From: Dermacoccus nishinomiyaensis
Lineage (GTDB): Bacteria; Actinomycetota; Actinomycetes; Actinomycetales; Dermatophilaceae
Assembly (NCBI RefSeq): GCF_900447535.1
Contig: NZ_UFXX01000001.1
Coordinates: 434,001 to 498,000, forward strand
Direction: 5' to 3'
Length of the DNA: 64,000 nucleotides
Part shown: positions 8,348 through 16,702 of the stretch, piece after piece
Layout: the number at the start of each line of letters is the position of its first letter
Numbering within the stretch: position 1 is the first letter of the stretch
Notes under the pieces: generated by a model
Seen by the model: only the letters and a program-made list of their open reading frames with translations
What the model was told of the DNA's origin: nothing
Databases searched by the model: none
Position numbers and translations under genes: made by a program

Positions 8348-9292
8348 ATGGTCGAGACGGACGCGTTGATCCCCGAGTCGCTGCGAGCGCTGATGGCCGG
8401 TCGGGCGGCTGACGGCGCCGGGCTGCCTGACGGTGAGGCGTGGCTGCGCAGCGTCCCGAAGACGCTCGAGACGCTGCTGGGCACCTGGCGTCTGACGCCG
8501 GACGGGCCGTCGATGCACGGTCAGTGCGCGCTCGTCGTGCCGGTGCGGCGGGGTTCGGAGCGGCTCGCGCTCAAGCTCGCGTGGCCGCACGCCGAGGCGC
8601 GGCACGAGCACCTGGCGCTGCGCGCGTGGCGCGGTGTCGGAGCGGTCAAGCTCGTCGCGGCCGAACCGTCGTCATGGGCGCTGCTGCTCGAACGGTGTCG
8701 GCCGGCGACGCAGCTGGTGGAGATGTCGTCGCTCGACGCGGCGGAGACGATCGGCGCGATCCACCGGCGTCTCGCCGTGCCGGCGTTGCCGCAGCTCGAC
8801 ACGGCGTCTGCGTGGTGCGGCCGGATCGCCGAGCGGCTGACGGGGGAGGAGCTGCCGATGCCGAGGCGGTTCGTCACCCAGGGGGTGTCGTTGGCGAGAT
8901 CGCTCGCGCAAGAGCGTGGTGTCGACGCGACGCTCGTGCACTCGGATCTGCACGACGACAACGTCATGAACGTGACGCGAGCCGGAGCTGTTGGCGGGCT
9001 CGTCGCGATCGACCCGAAACCGGTCGCGGGAAACCTCGCGCTCGCGGTTGCACCGTTGTTGTGGAACCGGTGGGACGAGGCCGCTGACGCCTACAACCTG
9101 AGGAATCATCTGCGTTTTCGCGTCGATTACGCGTGCGACCCGATGGGCGTCGCGCCCGAAGCGGCCCGGGCATGGACGATCATTCGGGTGCTTGCCAACG
9201 CCTGGTGGGCCTGCCACGACGCGCGCGAGCGACGCGCTCCTGCACCGGATCTGACTCGCGAGGTCGCCATCATCAAGGCCATGCAGGGCTGA
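8348..9292 (+). CDS. APH(6)/streptomycin-kinase-like phosphotransferase
   Basis: This 314-residue kinase-fold protein belongs to the aminoglycoside/hydroxyurea antibiotic resistance kinase family, which includes streptomycin 6-phosphotransferases. The ATP-binding lobe has 'LALKLAWPHAEARHEHLAL', the catalytic loop is 'LVHSDLHDDNVM' (about residues 197-208) and the metal-binding motif is 'LVAIDPKPVAGN' (about 218-229). Chromosomal members in soil and skin actinobacteria are common and often do not confer clinically relevant resistance, so the natural substrate is uncertain. It is a single gene; a 19-bp repeat array follows its stop. Confidence 0.8.
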   Translation: MVETDALIPESLRALMAGRAADGAGLPDGEAWLRSVPKTLETLLGTWRLTPDGPSMHGQCALVVPVRRGSERLALKLAWPHAEARHEHLALRAWRGVGAVKLVAAEPSSWALLLERCRPATQLVEMSSLDAAETIGAIHRRLAVPALPQLDTASAWCGRIAERLTGEELPMPRRFVTQGVSLARSLAQERGVDATLVHSDLHDDNVMNVTRAGAVGGLVAIDPKPVAGNLALAVAPLLWNRWDEAADAYNLRNHLRFRVDYACDPMGVAPEAARAWTIIRVLANAWWACHDARERRAPAPDLTREVAIIKAMQG

Positions 9293-9368
9293 CGTTCACC
9301 CCTGCCCGAACGCCTCGGTTCGAAGGCCTCAGAGAGCTTCCGACTACTGCCCAGCGGCCCCGCCCCAC

Positions 9369-9457
9369 GTGCGATGTACGTCCCCATTCGCGATCTGCGT
9401 AGCCATCGGCGACTCACGTCCACCTTCGCGATCTGCGTCCCCATCTGCGATTTTCGG
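9369..9457 (-). repeat. Tandem array B of the 19-bp repeat
   Basis: Five units on the minus strand repeat at exactly 19 bases: the complements of GAT/GAC triplets stand at 9373, 9392, 9411, 9430 and 9449. Typical units read ATCGCGAATGGGGACGTAC and ATCGCAGATGGGGACGCAG and clearly belong to the same family as array A. The array ends about 100 bases before the start of the formate/nitrite transporter gene. In both arrays the units run opposite to the downstream gene. Confidence 0.85.
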
Positions 9458-9554
9458 AAGCATTCGCCCCGGCCGTCGCACGTGGCAGGTGAGGTGCCCG
9501 GGCCGTGCGGAGCGTCGCGCCACCCGGCGGCGGGCCATCTCGTACGCTGTGGCC

Positions 9555-10475
9555 ATGAGCCATCCCACTGATTCGTCGACGCCCGCCGCGCCCGTCAGCT
9601 CGGCCCCGGCGCCTGCGGCGCCACCCGCCGCATCGACCGCCATCCTCACCCCTGAAGCGATCGCGACGGCTGCCGAGGCCGCGATGGCCAAGCGGCCTGT
9701 GCGCGAACCGTGGCGCATCGCCATGCTCGCCGTGCTGGGCGGCGCATGGATCGCGCTCGGTTTTGTCTTCTACATCACGACGCAAACGGGCGCGTCGACG
9801 ATGCCGTGGGGCATCTCGCGCACCATTGGCGGCGTCGCGTTCTCCGTCGGCCTGCTGCTCGTCATCGTGACGGGCGCGGAGCTGTTCACGTCCTCGACGA
9901 TGACGATCATCGCCAAGGTCGTTGGACGCATCACGTGGCCCCAGTTCGCGCTGCACTGGGTGATCGTGTGGGTGTTCAACTTCGTCGGCGCGCTGCTCGT
10001 CGCGGCGCTGTGCTACTTCGGTGGGCTGCAGACGAACGGTAAGAACGGGTGGGGCAAGGTCGTCCTCGACGGCGCGGCTGCCAAGCTGCATCACTCGTGG
10101 GGTGAGGCGTTCGTCCTCGGCATCTTCGCGAACCTCGCGGTCTGCCTGGCGGTCTGGATGGCGTTCGCCGGCAAGACGCTCGTCGACAAGGCGTTCGCCG
10201 TCGTCGGGCCGGTCGCGCTGTTCGTCGCGACGGGTCTGGAGCACTCGATCGCCAACATGTTCTTCCTGCCGCTCGCCATGATCTTCAAGGATCACGGGGG
10301 AGCGAAGTTCCTCAAGGGCCTCGACATGTCGGCGTACTCGGATCTCACCTGGACGCATGTCTTCGTCAACAATCTGCTGCCGGTGACGCTCGGCAACATC
10401 ATCGGTGGCGGGCTCATCGCGGGCCTGTACCAGTGGTACGCGAACCGTCCGAAGGTCGAGGCAGCTGCGGTCTGA
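9555..10475 (+). CDS. Formate/nitrite transporter (FNT) family channel
   Basis: This 306-residue FNT-family pentameric channel carries small monovalent anions such as formate, nitrite or acetate across the membrane. After a Pro/Ala/Ser-rich cytoplasmic N-terminus of about 45 residues come six hydrophobic segments. 'GAELFTSSTM' (omega-loop region after TM2) and 'ATGLEHSIANMFFLPLAM' with the FNT central histidine are diagnostic. The ATG at 9555 is the first start after the repeat array. Whether it is FocA- or NirC-like cannot be decided here; an fdhD gene for formate dehydrogenase maturation lies 25 kb away. Confidence 0.88.
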   Translation: MSHPTDSSTPAAPVSSAPAPAAPPAASTAILTPEAIATAAEAAMAKRPVREPWRIAMLAVLGGAWIALGFVFYITTQTGASTMPWGISRTIGGVAFSVGLLLVIVTGAELFTSSTMTIIAKVVGRITWPQFALHWVIVWVFNFVGALLVAALCYFGGLQTNGKNGWGKVVLDGAAAKLHHSWGEAFVLGIFANLAVCLAVWMAFAGKTLVDKAFAVVGPVALFVATGLEHSIANMFFLPLAMIFKDHGGAKFLKGLDMSAYSDLTWTHVFVNNLLPVTLGNIIGGGLIAGLYQWYANRPKVEAAAV

Positions 10476-10541
10476 GGATCGCGCTTTACATCCATTAGCT
10501 ATATTTATGGCGCAGGGGAGTTGCGTCAGGAGGAGACCACC

Positions 10542-10994
10542 GTGAGCGATGTCGACAAGGCGCAGGTCCTGGAGGACCTCGTCGCACACCTGAGTGAGCG
10601 CCTCGACCAGGCCGACGAGGCTGTCGGCCTGCGTCAGCAGGTCGGCGAGGTGATCGAGCAGGACGAGCAGCGCGTCGACGACGTCTCGCATCAGGAGGAC
10701 GCTGGCGACATGCACGACATGCTCCAGGAGGTCGACAAGACGCAGCAGCGCATCGTCGAGACGGCGAAGGCGTTGACGACGACGGCGTGTGACGTCGTCA
10801 AGCCCGGCGCGGTCATCAGTTTCGGCGGCGAGCATTTCGTCGTCGGCGTGGCGACGGACGAGTTCACCTCGGGCGGCACGACCTACCTGGGCATCTCACC
10901 GGACGCACCGATCTACGCAGCCATCGAGGGCAAACGAGCCGAAGACACATTCGAGTTCAACGGCACGATGTTGACGCTCGACGACGTGTCCTGA
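10542..10994 (+). CDS. Small Gre-like protein (coiled-coil plus GreA/GreB C-terminal-like domain)
   Basis: This is a 150-residue acidic protein. The GTG start at 10542 follows a strong ribosome-binding site (AGGAGGAGACC). Residues 1-75 form a probable coiled coil with an acidic turn 'DVSHQEDAGDMHDM'; residues 85-150 resemble the C-terminal FKBP-like domain of Gre factors: 'VVKPGAVISFGGEHFVV', then 'ISPDAPIYAAIEGK' and 'DTFEFNGTMLTLDDV'. Gre factors bind the RNA polymerase secondary channel and stimulate transcript cleavage. The link to Gre is by pattern recognition only; it could be an anti-cleavage or regulatory paralogue. It stands 66 bases after the FNT gene behind an AT-rich stretch likely to hold its promoter. 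Confidence 0.6.
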   Translation: MSDVDKAQVLEDLVAHLSERLDQADEAVGLRQQVGEVIEQDEQRVDDVSHQEDAGDMHDMLQEVDKTQQRIVETAKALTTTACDVVKPGAVISFGGEHFVVGVATDEFTSGGTTYLGISPDAPIYAAIEGKRAEDTFEFNGTMLTLDDVS

Positions 10995-11044
10995 CGCTTC
11001 GGGCGCGCGGACGTAAGCGTCAGCAGTCTGGCGGCGAGAGCCAG

Positions 11045-11081
11045 CAGTGGGTCATATCGCACACAGCGGTGTGACCCACTG
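11045..11081. terminator. Hairpin after the Gre-like gene
   Basis: A perfect 10-bp inverted repeat (CAGTGGGTCA / TGACCCACTG) with a 17-nt loop lies 50 bases beyond the Gre-like gene stop. There is no long T run, so a terminator role is likely but not certain. Confidence 0.5.
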
Positions 11082-11099
11082 TCATTGGGACCTCTTCTG

Positions 11100-11555
11100 C
11101 GCCACGTTCGTCATCCGATAATCTACATTATGTTAAGTAAGCGGACGAGGGGCCTTCCCCAGCACCCCCACACGGCCTGTCGCTTTGCTTCCAGGGTGAA
11201 CCAAGAGCAGATAGCCAGGACCACGCCGCCTATTTGTTGCATCCAATTTGAACCGCGCCGCCCGGTTACAGGCCGACCGGGTGGAATGACCGCTTCTTGT
11301 CCCCGATGAGGGAAACGGCCGGTGCTTTCCGACCGGACGTGGGTCGTCGAGCGGTAGCGGCACCCGGTGCACCGCCGCCCCTAAGCGGACTAGGACAGAT
11401 GGGGACACAGTACGGGCTACGCTGGGCCGTCACGCGCAGAGCGCGCGAGACGCGCCCAGTGCGGCTGTCGCGAACCCACGATCGGGAATACGGATGAACC
11501 CCCTACCACCGCCGCCCTTTTCCAACATGTTCAGCGGACCCGGGGCGGAGCGGCC
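11100..11555 (+). promoter_or_regulatory. Long geneless leader upstream of the CNNM transporter pair
   Basis: No convincing gene is present in these 455 bases. An AT-rich patch at 11114-11140 (ATAATCTACATTATGTTAAG), unusual for this GC-rich DNA, is the likely promoter or operator. Several GC-rich self-complementary stretches follow, including ones near 11310-11345 and 11410-11470. Long 5' leaders before magnesium or metal transporters are often riboswitches, but I could not fit the M-box, yybP-ykoY, cobalamin or NiCo consensus, so the class is unassigned. Confidence 0.4.
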
Positions 11556-12944
11556 ATGAACGACGCCTTGTCCCTCTTGACCGGTGTCGTCGTCGTTCTT
11601 GCGATCACCGCAGTGACCGCGTACTTCGTGGCGCAAGAGTTCGCCTACATGTCCGTGGACCGCTCCAAGCTGACGGCTCGCGCGCAGGCAGGCGATGACA
11701 CGGCACGCCGCACCCTCGCTATCACCCGCCGCACCTCGTTCCTCCTGTCCGGCGCGCAGCTCGGTATCACCGTGACAGGCCTGCTTGTCGGCTACGTGGC
11801 CGAACCACTCATCGGAATGGCGCTGTCGTCCATGCTGGGCGGAGTCGGCATCCCCACCGGCATCGGCCTGACCGTGGGCGGCATTCTCGCAATCACCTTC
11901 TCCACGTTCGTGCAGATGCTGTTCGGTGAGCTTTACCCGAAGAACTACGCTATAGCTCGCCCCGAGCAGGTCAGCGGCGCTCTCGCACGGTCGAGCGCCC
12001 TGTACTTGAAGGTGTTCGGCCCGGCCATCTGGGTGTTCGACAAGTCCGCTGAGCTGCTGTTGAAGCGTGTCGGCATCGAACCGGTGCACGACGTCGAGCA
12101 GGCCGCCACAGCGGATGACCTGCACCACGTTGTCGAGGCGTCGAAGCAGACGGGCGACCTCGCGCCGGAACTGTCAGACATGCTGGATCGCATCATCGAC
12201 TTTCCCACCGAGAACGTCGCTCACGCGATGATCCCCCGCGCTCAGGTCGACTCAGTGCGAACTGAAACAAACATCGCTGAGATGCGCGCTCTCATGGCGA
12301 GCGGGCACACGCGCTACCCCGTGATCGACGGCACCGACGACGTCGCCGGTGTCGTGCACCTCGTCGATGTGCTCGCCGCGCAGGATGGCGCTCGGCCGGT
12401 CTCGTCGGTGATGCGTCCGGCACTGATCGTTCCTGAGCTGATGGGGTTGTCCACCGCGTTGAGCGAACTCGACCGCGCCAAGCAGCAACTCGCATGTGTC
12501 ATCGACGAGTTCGGCGGGTTCACCGGCATCATCACCGTCGAAGACCTGGCAGAGGAAGTTGTCGGGGAAATCACCGACGAGCACGACCCGGTCCTACCCG
12601 AGTATGCGCCGCTGCCCGATGACGGCCAGTGGGTGATGCAAGGGTCCGTGCACATCGACGAGGTCGAACGTGCTCTTGACGTAGACCTGCCCGAGGGTGA
12701 ATACGAAACGGTGGCGGGCCTCGTGGTGGGTCGCCTCGGTACGCTCCCGCGCGTCGGTGAGCGTGTCGTCATCGACGTACCCCAGGGCCCGCGTGTACTG
12801 GCCGTGGATGAGGACGCCCCGCCATCCCGCCTCGACATCGAAGTTCTTGCTGTGGAACGGCACGTGCCGTCCCTGCTCAGGTTGACCCTGCTCGAACCAG
12901 AATCAGCCCCGCACGACACCGAGGAAGAAGGGAGCGACCGATGA
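11556..12944 (+). CDS. CNNM/CorC (hemolysin C-like) transporter, full-length
   Basis: This 462-residue protein has the CNNM/CorC architecture: a DUF21 transmembrane domain (about residues 1-195, with 'EFAYMSVDRSKL' and 'FGELYPKNYAIARPE'), a CBS pair (about 215-345, 'IPRAQVDSV', 'YPVIDGTDDVAGVVHLVDVL', 'GGFTGIITVEDLAEEVVGEI') and a C-terminal CorC_HlyC domain (about 370-450). Members export or regulate Mg2+ or other divalent cations; the older 'hemolysin' label is misleading. It overlaps the next CNNM gene by four bases (ATGA), so the two are translationally coupled and may form a heterodimer. A 455-bp leader precedes it. Confidence 0.9.
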   Translation: MNDALSLLTGVVVVLAITAVTAYFVAQEFAYMSVDRSKLTARAQAGDDTARRTLAITRRTSFLLSGAQLGITVTGLLVGYVAEPLIGMALSSMLGGVGIPTGIGLTVGGILAITFSTFVQMLFGELYPKNYAIARPEQVSGALARSSALYLKVFGPAIWVFDKSAELLLKRVGIEPVHDVEQAATADDLHHVVEASKQTGDLAPELSDMLDRIIDFPTENVAHAMIPRAQVDSVRTETNIAEMRALMASGHTRYPVIDGTDDVAGVVHLVDVLAAQDGARPVSSVMRPALIVPELMGLSTALSELDRAKQQLACVIDEFGGFTGIITVEDLAEEVVGEITDEHDPVLPEYAPLPDDGQWVMQGSVHIDEVERALDVDLPEGEYETVAGLVVGRLGTLPRVGERVVIDVPQGPRVLAVDEDAPPSRLDIEVLAVERHVPSLLRLTLLEPESAPHDTEEEGSDR

Positions 12945-13969
12945 ATCCCTTCGCCACGACTATCGCGACAATCGCCATCATCGCCCTGTCGGCGTTCTTC
13001 GTCGCCGCCGAGTTCTCCCTCATCAACGCGCGCACCCACCGCCTTGAAGACAACCCGTCAGCGTCCGCGCGTGCCGCGCTTCGCAGCTCGGGCGAAATCA
13101 CGATGCTCCTCGCAGCGTCACAGCTTGGGATCACCGTGTGCACCCTCGCATTGGGTGCCATCACCAAACCTGCCGTGCACCACGCCCTGATGAGACCCCT
13201 GGAGATGGTCGGCCTGGGTGAGACGGCTGCCGACGTCGCCGCGTTCGTCCTCGCGCTCATCATCGTCACGTTCCTGCACCTCGTCATCGGGGAAATGGCG
13301 CCCAAGTCATGGGCGATCGCACACCCCGAAAAGTCCGCGATCATGCTGGCGCTGCCGATGCGCGCTTTCATGCGTGTCACACGTCCGATCCTTGCGGCGT
13401 TGAACCGTGCCGCGAACTGGCTCGTGCGCCGCTCCGGTGTCGAACCGGTCGATGAAGTCAGCGAATCGCAAGACTCGACGTCATTGCGCCAGCTCGTCGA
13501 GCACTCAGCGAGCGTCGGAGCGCTCGACCTCGCCTACCGCACCTCACTGACAAGTGCAATCGACCTTGAACGCCTGACGATCGCAGACCTGCTTGACGGG
13601 CGTGGCGCCCCTACGGCGGCTCCCGCCACGGCAACCGTCGGTGATGTTCAGGCTGCCGTGATGCGCAAGGGGCACACGCGCGTGTTGCTGATGGAGCCCG
13701 CCGGCGCTGGTTCCGGCGTACGGGGCGTCGTGCACGTGCGAGACACGCTGATGCTCCCCGAGGCGACACCTGCGGACACCGTGGCCCGTCCCGTCCTCGA
13801 ACTGCCCCGCGACACGGCCCTGCATGAAGCGCTTCGGCTGATGCGTGAAGGCAGCCACCAGCTCGCCGTCGTCACCGACAACGGCGCTTTCAGTGGCGTC
13901 GTCACCCTGGGCGACATCCTGCCCAAACTGCTGCCCCGCGCAGACGCGGTGACAGACGGCGCGGCGTGA
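12941..13969 (+). CDS. CNNM/CorC-type transporter lacking the C-terminal CorC domain
   Basis: This 342-residue paralogue of the preceding gene has a DUF21 domain ('FVAAEFSLINARTHRLE', 'VIGEMAPKSWAIAHPEKSA') and a CBS pair whose second repeat ends 'QLAVVTDNGAFSGVVTLGDIL', but the protein stops there with no CorC_HlyC domain. Paired long and short CNNM genes are common in actinobacteria and suggest a hetero-oligomer. The start codon overlaps the previous stop. The stop itself overlaps the GTG of the following DJ-1 remnant. Confidence 0.88.
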   Translation: MNPFATTIATIAIIALSAFFVAAEFSLINARTHRLEDNPSASARAALRSSGEITMLLAASQLGITVCTLALGAITKPAVHHALMRPLEMVGLGETAADVAAFVLALIIVTFLHLVIGEMAPKSWAIAHPEKSAIMLALPMRAFMRVTRPILAALNRAANWLVRRSGVEPVDEVSESQDSTSLRQLVEHSASVGALDLAYRTSLTSAIDLERLTIADLLDGRGAPTAAPATATVGDVQAAVMRKGHTRVLLMEPAGAGSGVRGVVHVRDTLMLPEATPADTVARPVLELPRDTALHEALRLMREGSHQLAVVTDNGAFSGVVTLGDILPKLLPRADAVTDGAA

Positions 13970-14493
13970 CGCTCGCCTCCCCGAGCTATTTGCCTGCTTG
14001 GTTCGCTTCGGATGCAAACCTGGAGTCGTCATCGACGCTCCGCGAAGGGCCTGATCCTCACACCGCGCGCGCAGAGGTCAACATTCCTCGGGCCGACGTC
14101 GTCATCGAGCCCGGGGGCGACGGTTCGCTCGAGCGTCTGCGAAACGAGAGCCACCGCGGCTGGCTGCAGGAGGCTGCGCAGCGAGATGCCATCGGCGCGA
14201 GTGTTTGCACGGTCGCTCGCCTCCTTGCCGCCGCGGGGTTGCTGCACCAGCGCCCGTTCACGACCTACCACGACACGTTCGCCAGCGTCGCGGCCCTCGA
14301 CCCCAAGGCCCAACCATGCCCGGGTCAGCGATGGATCGACGACGGGCAGGTCATCACGGACGCAGGCGTCTTCGCCGGCATCGACATGGCCCTGCATCTC
14401 GTCGGACGCCCCGCCACCCCTGAGCGCGCACGCGAGGTCCAAGATGGGATCGAGTACCGCCCGGCGCCCCCGACGTGGGCGTCCCGATCATGA
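13966..14493 (+). pseudogene. N-terminally truncated DJ-1/PfpI-type protein
   Basis: The frame encodes a recognisable back half of a DJ-1/PfpI family protein: 'ADVVIEPGGDG', the nucleophile-elbow region 'GASVCTVARLLAAAGLL' and 'WIDDGQVITDAGVFAGIDMALHLV'. The first strand-helix half of the fold (about 60-80 residues, normally opening with 'xxILVYDGxxxLD') is missing and is replaced by about 40 unrelated residues after a GTG that overlaps the CNNM stop. The end 'PAPPTWASRS' also departs from the family. A remnant left by deletion next to the CNNM pair is the best reading; a functional short protein cannot be excluded. Confidence 0.55.
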
Positions 14494-14610
14494 CCACGCT
14501 GTGCCCCGCCGACACGGGGACGAGCACGTCGCACACCTCGTTGGCGTGGCGCGGACGTGTGATCGAACGCGTAGCATCCATCTGAACGACAACCATTCCA
14601 GGAGACCGCC

Positions 14611-15054
<444 letters not shown>

Positions 15055-15158
15055 ACCCGCGCGCAGGCAGCGGTGCCGGCGTTCGAGTCACACCCGGCGC
15101 TGCAAGCGTCGATCAGAGGGGCGCACGCGCGATGGAGGTGACGCCTCCAGCGTTGTCG

Positions 15159-15542
15159 CTACGACCTCGCGAGCGTCGTCCGGGCCGCCACTCGGGACGA
15201 CTCGACCCCCAGAAGCTCCCGAACCGGATCCAGCGACCCGGGCACACTGCGGTAGTAGACCCACGTGCTGCGACGTTCTGAGGTGACGAGCCCAGCGTCG
15301 CGCAGCTTGCGCAGGTGATGCGAGATCGTCGCCTGCGACAATTCCAGGTCCGGCAGGTCGCAGACACAGATCTCCCCCGGCGCCGCCGCGACGATCGCGT
15401 CGAACAGGCGTAGACGCGCCGAATCGCCGAGCGCCTTGAACACGGCAGCAGCGCGCGCAACATCTTCGTCGTTCGCCACGACTCGAGGCGCACCATCCCG
15501 CGACGTCGCCTCACCTCGCCGCTCGCACCCGTCGATCGTCAC
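15159..15542 (-). CDS. arsR: ArsR/SmtB-family arsenic-responsive repressor
   Basis: A 127-residue winged-helix repressor, divergent from acr3. The DNA-binding helix-turn-helix is 'LSQATISHHLRKLRDAGLV' (about residues 68-86), and the metalloid-binding Cys pair 'ICVCDLPDLE' stands just before it, in the alpha-3 helix position of classical ArsR sensors. A third Cys (residue 6) could complete the As(III) site. It should repress both its own gene and acr3-arsC through the palindrome between them and release on arsenite binding. Confidence 0.92.
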   Translation of the reverse strand: MTIDGCERRGEATSRDGAPRVVANDEDVARAAAVFKALGDSARLRLFDAIVAAAPGEICVCDLPDLELSQATISHHLRKLRDAGLVTSERRSTWVYYRSVPGSLDPVRELLGVESSRVAARTTLARS

Positions 15543-15551
15543 TCAACTATT

Positions 15552-15566
15552 TTGACACATGTCGAA
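15552..15566. promoter_or_regulatory. Candidate ArsR operator
   Basis: A 15-bp near-perfect palindrome, TTGACACATGTCGAA, lies in the 77-bp divergent region between arsR and acr3. It sits ten bases from the arsR ATG and overlaps a TTGACA-like -35 element reading towards acr3, so a repressor bound here would block both promoters. Confidence 0.65.
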
Positions 15567-15619
15567 TCACGCCTCACGATGGCACCGTATTCACCGATGA
15601 CGAAAAAAGGCGGCCGACC

Positions 15620-16702
15620 GTGAACTCCCCTGCATCGCCCCGCGCGAGACTGTCGACGCTCGACCGCTTCCTGCCCGTGTGGATCATCGCCGCCATGGTG
15701 ACAGGCCTCCTGTTGGGACGCCTCGTGCCCGGCCTCGACGACGCCTTGTCAGCCGTCGAGATCCAGGGGGTCTCGCTGCCCATCGCCATCGGGTTGCTCA
15801 TCATGATGTACCCGGTGCTCGCCAAGGTGCGTTACGACAAGCTCGACGCCGTCACGTCCGACCGGCGGCTACTCGGCGCCTCGCTCGCACTCAACTGGAT
15901 CGTCGGGCCGTTGCTCATGTTCGCCCTCGCGTGGATCTTCCTGCCGGATCTGCCGACCTACCGAACCGGCCTCATCATCGTCGGCCTCGCGCGCTGCATC
16001 GCCATGGTCATCATCTGGAACGACCTCGCCTGCGGCGACCGCGACGCGGCTGCGGTGCTCGTCGCGCTCAACGCGCTGTTCCAGATCGTCGCGTTCGCCG
16101 CGCTCGGCTGGTTCTACCTCAGCGTCCTGCCCGGCTGGCTCGGCCTCGACCAATCACATCTCGACGTCTCCCCCTGGCACATCGCCGCGTCGGTTCTCGT
16201 CTTCCTCGGCATCCCGCTGCTCGCGGGTTACCTCAGTCGCCGCATCGGCGAGAGGCGTTGGGGCCGTAAGGCGTACGAGTCGCGTTTTCTGCCCCGCATC
16301 GGGCCGTGGGCGCTCTACGGCCTGCTGTTCACCATCGTCGTCCTGTTTGCGTTGCAGGGCGCACAGATCACGTCGCACCCCCTCGACGTCGCCCGCATCG
16401 CGCTGCCCCTGCTCGCCTACTTCGCGCTCATGTGGGGCGGCGGCTACCTGCTCGGCCGGGCCCTGGGCATGGGCTACGAACGGACGACGACTCTCGCCTT
16501 CACCGCTGCCGGCAACAACTTCGAGCTCGCCATCGCCGTCGCCATCGCGACGTTCGGCGTCACCTCCGGCCAGGCACTCGCCGGGGTCGTCGGCCCGCTC
16601 ATCGAGGTCCCCGTTCTCGTCGCTCTGGTCTACGTCAGCCTGGCCCTGCGCGATCGCTTCCCCCAACCCATGCTCGAGGCCGGCCACGATGCCCCGCGCT
16701 GA
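15620..16702 (+). CDS. arsB: ACR3-type arsenite efflux permease
   Basis: A 360-residue, about 10-TM protein of the ACR3 family that exports As(III). The start is the GTG at 15620 behind an AAAAAAGGCGG stretch. Family hallmarks are 'LPIAIGLLIMMYPVLAKVRYDKL', the essential-Cys segment 'GLARCIAMVIIWNDLACGD' and 'TTTLAFTAAGNNFELAIAVAIATFG'. ACR3 is unrelated to E. coli ArsB despite the shared symbol in many annotations. It is controlled by the divergent arsR and overlaps arsC by 14 bases. Confidence 0.93.
   Translation: MNSPASPRARLSTLDRFLPVWIIAAMVTGLLLGRLVPGLDDALSAVEIQGVSLPIAIGLLIMMYPVLAKVRYDKLDAVTSDRRLLGASLALNWIVGPLLMFALAWIFLPDLPTYRTGLIIVGLARCIAMVIIWNDLACGDRDAAAVLVALNALFQIVAFAALGWFYLSVLPGWLGLDQSHLDVSPWHIAASVLVFLGIPLLAGYLSRRIGERRWGRKAYESRFLPRIGPWALYGLLFTIVVLFALQGAQITSHPLDVARIALPLLAYFALMWGGGYLLGRALGMGYERTTTLAFTAAGNNFELAIAVAIATFGVTSGQALAGVVGPLIEVPVLVALVYVSLALRDRFPQPMLEAGHDAPR

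Noticed and set aside
8348-9292. Acquired antibiotic-resistance gene
   Set aside because: The kinase has typical chromosomal composition and no mobile element around it; such APH(6)-like genes are common residents of actinobacterial chromosomes.
11100-11555. M-box, cobalamin or yybP-ykoY riboswitch before the CNNM genes
   Set aside because: Fragments such as GAGGGAA...CGGTG recall a cobalamin aptamer, but the B12-box order and 3' half are missing; M-box and yybP-ykoY core strings are absent. Left as an unassigned leader.
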